Assembly (NCBI RefSeq): GCF_041514305.1
Contig: NZ_JBGMWH010000006.1
Location: 1 to 64,000, forward strand
Direction: 5' to 3'
From: Salinarimonas chemoclinalis
Lineage (GTDB): Bacteria; Pseudomonadota; Alphaproteobacteria; Rhizobiales; Beijerinckiaceae
Length of the DNA: 64,000 nt
Positions 1-8,647 of the stretch are shown piece by piece (position 1 is the stretch's first letter; each line of letters begins with the position of its first letter). The position numbers were made by a program, and so were the translations under genes. The notes below the pieces were generated by a model. The model made no database searches and was not told where the DNA came from. It was given only the letters and a program-made list of their open reading frames with translations.

Positions 1-13
1 AAAAGCGAGAAGT

Positions 14-56
14 GTTACCCATGTCTCAGGAACGATCTGTCACCTATGTCTCAGGA
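14..56. repeat. Two near-identical 18-bp direct repeats, possible insertion-sequence end
   Basis: Copy one (14-31) reads GTTACCCATGTCTCAGGA and copy two (39-56) reads GTCACCTATGTCTCAGGA, with two mismatches in 18. Paired short repeats of this kind occur just inside the ends of some IS21/IS481-group elements. No transposase is visible inside the window, so only the outer edge would be present. The IS assignment is an inference from the repeat pattern. Confidence 0.35.
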
Positions 57-177
57 CGCACAGATCTCCCAAAAGCCTCTACGGACCAGCGACCTGAAGC
101 CCATCGGGGTTTCGGTCGACGCGACATGTCTCACGCAAGGCATGTCGCCTCCGCCGGCCCCGCCGACAGGGGTCGTC

Positions 178-400
178 ATGCGTCCGAGCTATCTCGCCCG
201 CCGCGACGGGCGCTACCTCCTCCAGATGCGGGTGAGCGCCGCCGCCGTTCCCGTTCCCGTTCTCGGCTCGCGTCTCCCTCGGTTATCCTCGCGCACCCCA
301 GATTCGAAAGCCGCGAGGCGGAGGCTGGTCATGGCGTTGAAAGGGGCGAGGGAGGCCGTGGCGGCGCCGGACCTGCGCGCGTCGGGGGGCAGCTCATGCT
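178..400 (+). pseudogene. Remnant of phage-type integrase N-terminus
   Basis: The frame starting at 178 begins MRPSYLARRDGRYLLQMRV and continues with a segment like RTPDSKAARRRL. This resembles the N-terminal domain of many alphaproteobacterial tyrosine recombinases (RPSYLxRRxGxYxxQxR, then SLRTxDxxEARRRL). After about 70 codons the resemblance ends, and the frame stops at 501 with no core-binding or catalytic domain. It lies next to a possible IS end. The rest of 1-669 shows nothing recognisable. The match is from memory of the family, so it is moderate at best. Confidence 0.4.
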
Positions 401-669
401 CGGGCAGCTGCGCCGGTACGAGGCCACTCCAGGGAGCGCTACGGGCGCAAGGGCGCGCCCACCTCGTCGAGCAGCGAATCGGACCAAAGGCCGTGCCGTA
501 GATTTCAATATTCATCACGGGGGAGGCTGGAAACAAAGCGCTCCGACCTCGCTTTCCGAGAGAATAGCCGGGCATCGGACGTTCCGCGGCACCGCCGCGT
601 TCGACGGCTCTCGGCCCGAAGCCGCCTCGAGCTCCGGTGGGCATCGTCGACGCGGGCGTCTGCCGTCGT

Positions 670-1599
670 TCATGTCAGTCGGTCGTCGCCTGTCGTACCC
701 TTCGACAGATGCAAAGGAGCGTAGCCACGGCGGCTCATGTCGATGAAAGCACCCAGCACCGGAGCACGCGCGTCTCGCCTCCACGCGATACCGACGCTCA
801 CGGGGTCGAACGCCTCCTCGAAAACGAGGAAGCGGACGTTCGGCATATGGAGGTTACGCGCCACGGAGGGGACGATCGCGACACCCATGTTCGCGCTGAC
901 CAGCCCCACGACCGTGTGGATCTGCGTCGCGTTCTGCACGAGGCGGGGCACGAAGCCGCCGCGCTCGCACATGGTGACGATGCGCCCGTAGAAGAGCGGG
1001 CTGTTGCGCTGCGAGAACAGGATGAAGCTCTCCTGCGACAGCTCAGCTATTGAGACGCGATCGCGCCCGCCCAGAGGATGCGAGCCGGGCACGGCGAGGA
1101 GGAAGTCCTGCTCCTCCAGAACCGCGTGGTCGAGGAGTGGATCGGCGATGGGCGGGCGCAGGAGGCCGATGTCGATGCGCCGCTCGGCGAGCGCCTCCAG
1201 CTGCTCCTGGATCGTCATCTCGTAGAGATCGAGCCGCACCGACGGATAGGCGTCGCGGAAGCGTCGCAGGAGCTGGGGCGCGATGCCGTAGGTGGAGGAA
1301 TGGATGAAGCCGATCGCGAGCTGCCCGACCTCCCCCGCGACGACGCGCTTCACCTCGTCGGCCGCCTTGTCGATGTCCGCCAGGATGCGATAGGCGCGCT
1401 CCAGGAAGGCGGCGCCCGCCGCGGTCAGCGTCACCGCACGCTGCGTGCGCTCCAGGAGGAGGACGCCGAGGCGCTCCTCCAGCTGTGCGATCTGCCGGCT
1501 CAGCGCCGGCTGGGCGATGTGGAGGCGCTGCGCCGCACGGCCGAAATGGAGCTCTTCCGCCACGTGGACGAAGGAACGGATGAGTCGCGTCTCGAGCAT
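670..1599 (-). CDS. LysR-family transcriptional regulator
   Basis: A 309-residue LysR regulator with an N-terminal winged helix-turn-helix (AQPALSRQIAQLEERLG, about residues 28-44) and a C-terminal substrate-binding-like effector domain. The segment GFIHSSTYGIAPQLLRRF and the IGLLRPP motif resemble the CatM/BenM-type branch, so a small organic acid inducer is plausible. Start: MLETRL at 1599, preceded by GAGGGGAG. An in-frame upstream ATG at 1671 would place coding sequence over the divergent promoter. It is divergent from the aldolase/TTT operon, which it probably controls. Confidence 0.88.
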   Translation of the reverse strand: MLETRLIRSFVHVAEELHFGRAAQRLHIAQPALSRQIAQLEERLGVLLLERTQRAVTLTAAGAAFLERAYRILADIDKAADEVKRVVAGEVGQLAIGFIHSSTYGIAPQLLRRFRDAYPSVRLDLYEMTIQEQLEALAERRIDIGLLRPPIADPLLDHAVLEEQDFLLAVPGSHPLGGRDRVSIAELSQESFILFSQRNSPLFYGRIVTMCERGGFVPRLVQNATQIHTVVGLVSANMGVAIVPSVARNLHMPNVRFLVFEEAFDPVSVGIAWRRDARAPVLGAFIDMSRRGYAPLHLSKGTTGDDRLT

Positions 1600-1643
1600 G
1601 CCGGTCTCCCCTCGATGCCGAACGGGCATCAATGTGGTGCCGA

Positions 1644-1672
1644 CAATATATTGGACACAACGTCGGGCCAAT
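1644..1672. promoter_or_regulatory. Candidate LysR operator in the divergent promoter
   Basis: The 117-bp gap between the LysR gene and the RraA-like gene holds a perfect 10-bp palindrome CAATATATTG (1644-1653). It also holds an inverted pair ATTGG (1650-1654) and CCAAT (1668-1672) spaced by 13 bases. AT-rich dyads in this position are typical of LysR-type binding sites. The symmetry is seen in the sequence; binding is inferred. Confidence 0.4.
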
Positions 1673-1716
1673 TCCTAACCTCCCCGCCAACGAAGAACAT
1701 CGAAGGGAGGTCTTCC

Positions 1717-2391
1717 GTGACCCTCGGATTCCGCGTCCTGACCGGCCATGTCCGCGCCGATGCCGAGCGGGTGCGCGCGCTCGGCGAGATCCCGTGTGCG
1801 ATCCTCAGCGACAATCTCGGCCGGATGGTCGCCGGCGGGGCGCGGCTGCGCCCCATGCACCGGGGCGGGCGCCTCGCCGGGACGGCGCTGACGGTGAAGA
1901 CGCGCCCCGGCGACAACCTGATGATCCACAAGGCCGCCGACATGGCCGAGCCCGGCGACGTCATCGTCGTCGACGCCGGCGGGGACCTCACGAACGCGCT
2001 GATCGGCGAGCTGATCATCGCGCATGCCCGCTCGCGCGGCGTCGTCGGCTTCGTCGTCGACGGCGCGGTGCGCGACATGGATGCGATCGGCCAAGACGAC
2101 TTCCCCGTCTATGCCGCTGGCGTGAGCCATCGCGGCCCCTACAAGGACGGGCCGGGCGAGGTGAACGTACCGATCGCGCTCGACGGGATGGTGATCGAGC
2201 CGGGCGACGTGATCGTCGGCGACCTCGACGGGGTCGTCGCGGTGCCGCGCGCCCACGCGGCCGAGATCGCCGCCGCGGGGCGCGCCCAGATGGAGCGCGA
2301 GACGAAGACCCTCGCCGCCATAGCCGGTGCGGGCTGGGACCGCGCCTGGGTCGACGAGATCCTCCGGGAGAAGGGCTGCGCGGGCGTCTGA
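1717..2391 (+). CDS. RraA-like aldolase/decarboxylase
   Basis: A 224-residue member of the RraA fold family that includes 4-hydroxy-4-methyl-2-oxoglutarate/4-carboxy-4-hydroxy-2-oxoadipate aldolases and oxaloacetate decarboxylases. These are metal-dependent and cleave 4-hydroxy-2-oxo acids to pyruvate plus an oxo acid. The hallmark DGAVRD lies at about residues 115-120, holding the Arg-Asp pair of the active site, and GELIIAHA is at about 97. The GTG start at 1717 is set by GGGAGG at 1705-1710. Being first in an operon with a TTT importer and dehydrogenases, it is more likely a catabolic aldolase than an RNase E regulator. Confidence 0.8.
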   Translation: MTLGFRVLTGHVRADAERVRALGEIPCAILSDNLGRMVAGGARLRPMHRGGRLAGTALTVKTRPGDNLMIHKAADMAEPGDVIVVDAGGDLTNALIGELIIAHARSRGVVGFVVDGAVRDMDAIGQDDFPVYAAGVSHRGPYKDGPGEVNVPIALDGMVIEPGDVIVGDLDGVVAVPRAHAAEIAAAGRAQMERETKTLAAIAGAGWDRAWVDEILREKGCAGV

Positions 2392-2474
2392 CGCCCACGC
2401 GACCCGTACCGGATCCACCAACGAGACGCCCGCCAAGGGCGCGCCGCGACATCGCAACGAAAGGGAGAAAACGC

Positions 2475-3449
2475 ATGATGCCGTCCAGGAGAACCGTGCT
2501 CTCGACCGCCCTCGGCCTCGCGGCCGCCCTCGGCGCGAGCGCCGCCCCCGCCGTCGCGCAGGGCTGGGAACCCACCCGACCGATCCAGATCGTCGTCGGC
2601 TTCGCGCCGGGCGGCGGCACCGACCAGACGGCGCGCCTCATCGCGTCCGCGGCGCAGGAGCTGTTTCCCGTCCCGCTCGTCGTGGTCAATCGCCCCGGCG
2701 CCTCCGGCACGCTCGCGGCCGAGATCGTCGCCAATGCCGAGCCCGACGGGCACACGCTCCTCGTCGGCGGCGGCAGCGAGAGCACCTCGGTGCCCAACCA
2801 CATGGAGACCAACTACAGCCTCGACCAGTTCCGCGGCGTCGTGCGCGTCAACCGCGAGCACATGGTCATCGTCACGAAGGCGGGCAGCGGGCTCGATTCC
2901 GTCGAGGCCGTCGTCGCGCGTGCCAAGGAGAACCCGGGCGATCTCGCCTACGCCTCCTCCGGCCCCGCCGGCATCCTGCATTCGGCCTTCCTCGTCTTCG
3001 AGAAGGAAGCCGGCATCGAGATACAGCACGTGCCCTACCAGGGCGGCGCGCCGGCGCTGGCGGCGCTGCTCGGCGGCCATGTCGACCTCGCCATCATCAC
3101 GCCGGGCGACGCCAAGGCGCAGATGGACGCCGGCAACGTCTACGCCATCGCCACGACCTCCGACCGCGCGCCGCAGATCCCGGACGTGCCGGCGCTCTCC
3201 GAGCTCGGCTATGCCGTCAACCTCGAGAACATGAAGGGGCTCGTCGCACCCGCCGCGACGCCCGACGAGGCGATCGCCTACATGCAGGAGCGGTTCGCGG
3301 AGGCGATGCGGTCCGACACCTTCGCCACGCTCGCCGCGCGCGCCGACATCGAGCCCGGCTATCTGAGCGGCGAGGACTTCGAGGCCGCGATGACCGAGAT
3401 GTCCGCCGCCATCCGCGCGGCCATCGGCGAGCGGCCGGAGGCGAACTGA
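2475..3449 (+). CDS. TTT transporter substrate-binding protein (TctC/Bug)
   Basis: A 324-residue periplasmic binding protein of the Bug/TctC family. An N-terminal signal peptide runs to about residue 29 (ending APAVAQ). The family signature GFAPGGGTD and the later NRPGASG both appear, and Bug proteins bind carboxylates between two lobes. ATG at 2475 or 2478 follows AAGGGAGAAAACGC. It is followed directly by TctB- and TctA-like membrane genes, completing a three-part carboxylate importer. The substrate is not evident; neighbouring dehydrogenases suggest a hydroxy acid. Confidence 0.9.
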   Translation: MMPSRRTVLSTALGLAAALGASAAPAVAQGWEPTRPIQIVVGFAPGGGTDQTARLIASAAQELFPVPLVVVNRPGASGTLAAEIVANAEPDGHTLLVGGGSESTSVPNHMETNYSLDQFRGVVRVNREHMVIVTKAGSGLDSVEAVVARAKENPGDLAYASSGPAGILHSAFLVFEKEAGIEIQHVPYQGGAPALAALLGGHVDLAIITPGDAKAQMDAGNVYAIATTSDRAPQIPDVPALSELGYAVNLENMKGLVAPAATPDEAIAYMQERFAEAMRSDTFATLAARADIEPGYLSGEDFEAAMTEMSAAIRAAIGERPEAN

Positions 3450-3916
3450 TGAACGCCCCCCGCCTCCTCGGGATCGTCGTCGCCGCCCTCGCGCTGGGCT
3501 ACCTGCTGGTCCTGGTGCCCGATCTCGGCGGCGACCCGTTCTCGGGAGGCGGGCGGTTCTACACGGTCGGCCCTTCCGCGTTGCCCTATCTCGCGGGCGG
3601 GCTGGTCCTGCTCTTCTCCGTCGCGGTCGCGCTCGAGGCGAAACCCGCGACGGGAGACGCCGACGGGAGCGGGAGCGGGAGCCGGGGCCTCGGCCTCGGT
3701 CTCCTCTTCGTCGGGCTGACGCTGGCCTACGCGCTCGGCATGCTCCTCGTCGGCTTCCTCGCGGCCTCGATCCTCTTCCTCGCCGCGGTGTTCGCGCTCT
3801 ACCGGCCCCGTTCCTGGGTCGTCGCGGGGATCCTCGCGATCGTCGTGCCGATCGTGGTCGACGTGATCCTGCGCGAGCTCTTCCTCATTCCCCTTCCGTC
3901 GGGCCGGCTGTTCTGA
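3449..3916 (+). CDS. TTT transporter small membrane subunit (TctB)
   Basis: A 155-residue membrane protein with four hydrophobic segments (roughly 5-25, 45-62, 80-110 and 122-140), matching the size and topology of the small TctB subunit. Its ATG overlaps the TGA of the binding-protein gene by one base (3447-3451), implying translational coupling. Sequence conservation in this subunit is low, so the call rests on topology and on position between tctC-like and tctA-like genes. The linker near residues 70-80 is Gly/Ser/Asp rich. Confidence 0.8.
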   Translation: MNAPRLLGIVVAALALGYLLVLVPDLGGDPFSGGGRFYTVGPSALPYLAGGLVLLFSVAVALEAKPATGDADGSGSGSRGLGLGLLFVGLTLAYALGMLLVGFLAASILFLAAVFALYRPRSWVVAGILAIVVPIVVDVILRELFLIPLPSGRLF

Positions 3917-3934
3917 GCCGGCCGGAGCGTTCCG

Positions 3935-5467
3935 ATGGACCCGCTTTCCCTCGCCCTGTGGGGCTTCACGACGCCCGCGGTGTTCCTCACGCTGCTCGGC
4001 TCCGTGGTGATCGGCCTCGTCATCGGCGCGATCCCGGGCCTCTCCGTGAACATCGCGGTGGCGCTCGCCGTGCCGCTGACGATCTTCATGCCGACCGAGC
4101 AGGCGCTGGTCATGCTCATCGGCCTCTACGGCTCGGGCATCTTCGGCGGCTCGATCTCGGCGATCCTGCTCAACGCACCCGGTACGCCCGCGTCCGCCGC
4201 GACGATCTTCGACGGCTTTCCCATGGCGCGCGCCGGGCTCGCGACGAAGGCGCTGCGGGTCTCGCTCATCGCCTCCGTGTTCGGCTCGGTGTTCTCCATC
4301 GCGCTCCTCGTGATGCTCGCCCCGCAGCTCGCCGACTTCGCCCTGCGCTTCGGGCCCGTGGAGATCGCCTCGCTGCTGTTCTTCACCTTCCTCATCATCG
4401 GCGTGCTGTCGGGCGGCTCGCTGATGAAGGGGCTCCTGTCCGCCTCGATCGGGATGGCGCTCGCCACCATCGGCTCGGACCCGATGCTCGGCATCCCGCG
4501 CTTCACCTTCGGCTCGACCTCGCTGATGGACGGGCTCACCTACGTGCCGCTGCTGGTGGGCTTGTTCGCGCTGGCCGAGATCATCGAGGAGGCGACGAAG
4601 GGCTTCTCGAAGAGCGCCCAGAAGGTCGAGCTCGCCGCGGAGGACCGCGCCGCCAACCGCGTCACGGGCAAGGAGCTCAAATCGATGGGCCTGCCGATGC
4701 TGAGGGCGTCCGCCATCGGCTCGGCCATCGGCATCCTGCCGGGCATCGGCGCGACCATCGCCTCCTTCCTCGCCTATGCGGACGCCAAGCGCTCCGCCAA
4801 GGACGCCTCGTGCTTCGGCAAGGGCGACATCCGCGGCGTCGCGGCCTCGGAGAGCTCGAACAACGCCGTCGTCGGCGCGACCTTCATCCCGACGCTGGCG
4901 CTCGGCATCCCCGGCGACGCGGTCACCGCGATCCTGCTCGGCGCCCTCGTGCTCCAGGGCGTGGCGCCCGGGCCGCTGATCTTCATGACGGCGCCGGGGA
5001 TCGTCTACACGATCTACGTCGCGCTCTTCCTGTCGACGATCCTGATGGGCGTGATCGGCTACTTCGCCGTGCGCCCGCTGGCGATGACGCTGCGCATCCC
5101 GAAGATCTACCTGATGCCCTGCGTGGCCCTCGTCTGCGTCGCCGGCAGCTATGTCGCGCGCAACAACATCGTGGACCTGTTCGTGATGATCGGCGCGGGC
5201 GTGCTCGGCTTCGTGTTCAACCGCACCGGCGTGCCGGTGGCGCCGCTGCTCATCACCTTCATCATCACCCCGCCCTTCGAGGAGGCGCTGCGCCAGGCGC
5301 TGACGCGCTCGCAGGGCTCCTTCGCGCCGTTCCTGACGAACCCCGTCACGATCGGCCTCGCGCTCGTCGCGATCCTCCTCGTGCTCCTCTCGGCCCGGCG
5401 CGAGCGCGCGCTCGCCCGCCGGGCCCGCGAGGCGGCGGACACCCCAGCATCGGAAGGTAGAGCATGA
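3935..5467 (+). CDS. TTT transporter large membrane subunit (TctA)
   Basis: A 510-residue polytopic membrane protein of the TctA family, the permease subunit driving cation-coupled carboxylate uptake. Signatures seen include GAIPGLSVNIAVALAVPLT near the N-terminus, LYGSGIFGGSISAILLNAPG, and GILPGIGATIASFLAYA in the second half, the duplicated GxxPG motifs of the family. Length is typical (about 500). The last bases overlap the next gene as ATGA (5464-5467). Confidence 0.93.
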   Translation: MDPLSLALWGFTTPAVFLTLLGSVVIGLVIGAIPGLSVNIAVALAVPLTIFMPTEQALVMLIGLYGSGIFGGSISAILLNAPGTPASAATIFDGFPMARAGLATKALRVSLIASVFGSVFSIALLVMLAPQLADFALRFGPVEIASLLFFTFLIIGVLSGGSLMKGLLSASIGMALATIGSDPMLGIPRFTFGSTSLMDGLTYVPLLVGLFALAEIIEEATKGFSKSAQKVELAAEDRAANRVTGKELKSMGLPMLRASAIGSAIGILPGIGATIASFLAYADAKRSAKDASCFGKGDIRGVAASESSNNAVVGATFIPTLALGIPGDAVTAILLGALVLQGVAPGPLIFMTAPGIVYTIYVALFLSTILMGVIGYFAVRPLAMTLRIPKIYLMPCVALVCVAGSYVARNNIVDLFVMIGAGVLGFVFNRTGVPVAPLLITFIITPPFEEALRQALTRSQGSFAPFLTNPVTIGLALVAILLVLLSARRERALARRAREAADTPASEGRA

Positions 5468-6357
5468 TCGACACGGTCGGCTTCATCGGCCTCGGCGTGA
5501 TGGGTGCGGGCATGGCCCGCAACATCCTCGCCGCCGGCCATCCCCTCGTCGTCACCACCTCCTCGCGGGAGAAGGCCGACGCCTTCGCCGCGGCCGGCTC
5601 CACCGTGGTCGCGACGCCCGCCGACGTCGCGCGGGCGGCGCGGATCGTCGTCACCTGCGTCCCCGAGGCGAGCGCGCTCGAGACCGTCGTCTCCGGCGAG
5701 ACCGGCCTCGCGTCGGCGTCGTGGGAGGGTGGTCTCCTCGTCGACTGCAGCACCATCGCGCCGTTCGAGGCGCAGGCGGTGGAGAAGACCCTCGCCGGGG
5801 TCGGCGCGCGGATGATCGACGCGCCGGTGAGCGGCGGCAGGAAGGGGGCGGACGAGGGCGCGCTCACCATCATGGTCGGAGGCGACGCGAACGACGTCGC
5901 CCGCGCGCGGCCGGTGCTCGACGCCATGGGCAAGGCGGTCCACCACGTGGGCCCGCTCGGCGCGGGGCAGACGTTGAAGGCCTGCAACCAGCTCATGGTC
6001 GCGGTGAACATGATGGGCGCCTTCGAGGCGATCGCGCTGGCGCGCGCCGCCGGCGTCGATCCGCACGTGATGCGCGCGGTGCTCTCGACGGGCGCGGCGC
6101 GCAGCGGCGTCCTCGAGATGCACGCCGAGCGCTACGTCGACGACGCGCTCGAGGGCGGCTTCCGAGCCGAGCTGATGCGCAAGGATCTCGGCATCGCTGC
6201 AGCGCTCGGCACCCATTACAGGCGTACCCAGCCGGCCACCGCGCTCGCGCGGGAGATGATGCAGGCGACCTGCAACGCGGGCTTCGCCACGCTCGACAGC
6301 GCGGCGATGGGACGGCTCTACGACCTCCTCAACGGTCGCGGACGGGGAGACGCGTGA
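5464..6357 (+). CDS. NAD(P)-dependent beta-hydroxyacid dehydrogenase (HIBADH/GarR-like)
   Basis: A 297-residue member of the 3-hydroxyisobutyrate dehydrogenase family, which also includes tartronate semialdehyde reductase. It carries a Rossmann motif GFIGLGVMG (residues 6-14), substrate-binding DAPVSGGRKG (119-128) and the catalytic Lys in KACNQ (Lys172). Such enzymes interconvert a semialdehyde and a beta-hydroxy acid. The sequence does not settle the substrate. It is translationally coupled on both sides, and sits with an aldolase and two 2-hydroxyacid dehydrogenases, so it probably handles an aldol product. Confidence 0.85.
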   Translation: MIDTVGFIGLGVMGAGMARNILAAGHPLVVTTSSREKADAFAAAGSTVVATPADVARAARIVVTCVPEASALETVVSGETGLASASWEGGLLVDCSTIAPFEAQAVEKTLAGVGARMIDAPVSGGRKGADEGALTIMVGGDANDVARARPVLDAMGKAVHHVGPLGAGQTLKACNQLMVAVNMMGAFEAIALARAAGVDPHVMRAVLSTGAARSGVLEMHAERYVDDALEGGFRAELMRKDLGIAAALGTHYRRTQPATALAREMMQATCNAGFATLDSAAMGRLYDLLNGRGRGDA

Positions 6358-7421
6358 TGGCCCGCGCGTTCCCCGTTGCGCGGCTTCGCGCCTTCGCCGT
6401 CTCCGTCTTCGCCGCCGCCGGCCTGAGCGAGGCCGACGCGCAGACCGTCGCCGACGTCCTCGTCCACGCGGACCTGCGCGGTCACGGCTCGCACGGGCTC
6501 ACCCGCATCCCGATCTACGCGAAGCGCGTCGTCGCGGGCGCCGTGAAGGCGCGCCCCGAGATCCGCATCGAGCGGCCCTCGCCGGGCTTCCTCCACGTCG
6601 ACGGCGACAACGGGCCCGGTCCGGTCGTGACGCTGCGCGCCCTCGAGGCCGCGATCGAGGCCGCGCGCGAGCAGGGCGTCGTCGCCGCCTCGATCGCGCA
6701 TTCCAACCACAACGGCGCCGGCTCCTTCTACGTCGAGAAGGCGATCGCCGCCGGCTGCCTCGCCTTCGCCATGACGAACGCGCCGCCGTCCATGGCGGTG
6801 TTCGGCGGGCGCGAGGCCGTGATCGGAACGAACCCGGTCACCTTCGGCGCGCCGACGACGAGCGAGGCGCCGCTCCTCCTCGACATGGCGACCTCCGTCG
6901 TCGCGCGGGGCAAGATCGTCGAGGGCGCCAAGCGCGGGGAGACGATCCCGCCCGGCTGGGCGCTCGATCGCGAGGGGCGCCCGACGACGGACGCCAGCGC
7001 CGCGGAGAAGGGCGTCGTCCTGCCCTTCGGCGGCGCCAAGGGCTCGGCGCTCGCGATCATGGTCGAGGTGCTCACGGGCGTGCTCGCCGGCGGGCGGTTC
7101 GCCGGGTCGATGGGCAACCTCTATTCCGATTACGAGCTGACGCAGGACGTCGGGCACTTCCTCCTCGTCGTCGACCTCTCGCGCACCCATCTCGGCGCCG
7201 GCTTCGCCGAGCGCACCGGCGCGCTCGTCGCCGAGCTCAAGGGCAGCGCCACGGCGGACGGGTTCGAGCGCATCCGCATGCCGGGCGAGGTCGAGGCCGA
7301 GCGTGCCGCCGACGTCGCGGCGCGGGGCATCGCCCTGCCCGACAACGTCGTCGCCGATCTCGACGCCATCGCGCGCGAGGTCGGCGCCGCGCCGCTCGGG
7401 GACGAGGGAGGCGGCGCATGA
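6357..7421 (+). CDS. Malate/L-lactate dehydrogenase family (Ldh2) oxidoreductase
   Basis: A 354-residue Ldh2-family NAD(P)-dependent oxidoreductase, unrelated to classical LDH. Members act on malate, (R)-sulfolactate, ureidoglycolate or 2,3-diketogulonate. The catalytic motif HGSHG is at about residues 43-47, followed by SNHNGAG and LLDMATS. The ATG at 6357 shares one base with the preceding stop, and the end overlaps the next gene as ATGA (7418-7421). It is paired with a D-isomer-type dehydrogenase, which could give oxidation of both enantiomers of one hydroxy acid. Confidence 0.85.
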   Translation: MARAFPVARLRAFAVSVFAAAGLSEADAQTVADVLVHADLRGHGSHGLTRIPIYAKRVVAGAVKARPEIRIERPSPGFLHVDGDNGPGPVVTLRALEAAIEAAREQGVVAASIAHSNHNGAGSFYVEKAIAAGCLAFAMTNAPPSMAVFGGREAVIGTNPVTFGAPTTSEAPLLLDMATSVVARGKIVEGAKRGETIPPGWALDREGRPTTDASAAEKGVVLPFGGAKGSALAIMVEVLTGVLAGGRFAGSMGNLYSDYELTQDVGHFLLVVDLSRTHLGAGFAERTGALVAELKGSATADGFERIRMPGEVEAERAADVAARGIALPDNVVADLDAIAREVGAAPLGDEGGGA

Positions 7422-8407
7422 GCGCGGATGCGGCCGCGGGCGGCGGCGGCCCGCCGACCATCGTCTTCCTCGATCGCGACACGCTTCCGCCGAGCGTGCG
7501 GCTGCGGGACTTCGCCCGCCCGGCGCGGCTCGTCGTGCACGACCGCACGCGGCCGGACGAGGTCGCCCCGCGCATCGCCGACGCCGACATCGTCGTCACC
7601 AACAAGACGCCCATCGGCGCCGCCGCGATCGCCGGCGCCCCGCGGCTGAGGCTCGTCGCGGTCGCCGCCACCGGCTACGACCCGGTCGACGTCGAGGCCT
7701 GCAGGGCGGCGGGCATCCGCGTGGCGAACATCCGCACCTACGCGACGAGCACGCTCCCCGAGCACACCTTCGCGCTGATCCTGGCCCTGCGCCGCTCCCT
7801 CGTGCCCTACGCGCGCTCGGTGACGCGGGGACGCTGGGAGGAGGCCGGGCAGTTCTGCTACTTCGACTACCCCATCGCCGACCTCGCCGGCTCGACGCTG
7901 GGCGTCGTCGGCGACGGCGCGCTGGGCAAGGCGGTCGCGCGCATCGGCGAGGCGTTCGGCATGGAGGTCCTGTTCTCCTCCTACAAGGGCGTCGCGGGGA
8001 TGGGGCCGCTCTACACGCCCTTCGAGGAGGTCATGGCGCGATCCGACGTGATCACGCTCCACTGCCCGCTCACGCCGCAGACGCGCAACCTGATCTCGGA
8101 CGCGGAATTCGCGCTGATGCGCCGCGCGCCGCTGCTGATCAACACCGCCCGCGGCGGGCTCGTGGACGAAGCGGCGCTCGCGCGGGCGCTGGATGCGGGG
8201 CTCGTGTCCGGGGCAGGCATCGACGTGACTTCCCCGGAGCCTCCGGGCGCCGATCACCCGATCCACTCGCTGGCGCGCCGCGAGAACGTCATCGTCACGC
8301 CCCACGTCGCGTGGGCGAGCCGAGAGGCGACGCAGGGACTGGGCGATCAGCTCGTCGACAACATCGACGCCTTCCTCGCCGGCAAGCCGCGGAACCTCGT
8401 TTGGTAG
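7418..8407 (+). CDS. D-isomer-specific 2-hydroxyacid dehydrogenase (glycerate dehydrogenase-like)
   Basis: A 329-residue NAD-dependent dehydrogenase with the nucleotide motif GDGALG (about 166-171) and the catalytic triad elements: Arg in NTARGGLVDE, Glu in SPEPPG and His in TPHVAWAS. The segment EEAGQFCYFDYPIADLAGSTLG strongly recalls hydroxypyruvate reductase/glycerate dehydrogenase of methylotrophic alphaproteobacteria. It is the last gene of the operon. The N-terminal 12 residues are Ala/Gly rich and variable. Confidence 0.87.
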   Translation: MSADAAAGGGGPPTIVFLDRDTLPPSVRLRDFARPARLVVHDRTRPDEVAPRIADADIVVTNKTPIGAAAIAGAPRLRLVAVAATGYDPVDVEACRAAGIRVANIRTYATSTLPEHTFALILALRRSLVPYARSVTRGRWEEAGQFCYFDYPIADLAGSTLGVVGDGALGKAVARIGEAFGMEVLFSSYKGVAGMGPLYTPFEEVMARSDVITLHCPLTPQTRNLISDAEFALMRRAPLLINTARGGLVDEAALARALDAGLVSGAGIDVTSPEPPGADHPIHSLARRENVIVTPHVAWASREATQGLGDQLVDNIDAFLAGKPRNLVW

Positions 8408-8647
8408 AACGATGAATGGTTTCTGTAGCGCCTCGGTAGGACGGCGCCCGCTCCGTGCCGGCTTGCGACCGGTTCCCTCCGTGCGTCCCGCACAAATCTT
8501 GCCAGGCTAGTTCTCCACCCGAGGCTATGCATCCAATGGGTACGAGGCCGCTTTCGGTCCATTTCGGACGTTGACGATGGTCGACGGATGCGCCATCGAG
8601 ATCTGATCGGACGGTTGCGGAGACGTGCGATCGTGGCGATTGCCGCT

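Noticed and set aside
1717..2391. RraA as regulator of RNase E
   Set aside because: The gene leads a transport and dehydrogenase operon and keeps the Arg-Asp pair of the catalytic aldolases, so an enzymatic role is more likely.
1717..8407. Naming the TTT operon a sulfolactate pathway
   Set aside because: The Ldh2, D-isomer dehydrogenase and TTT combination is suggestive, but no suyAB sulfolyase or sulfite export gene is present. The D-isomer enzyme looks closest to glycerate dehydrogenase.
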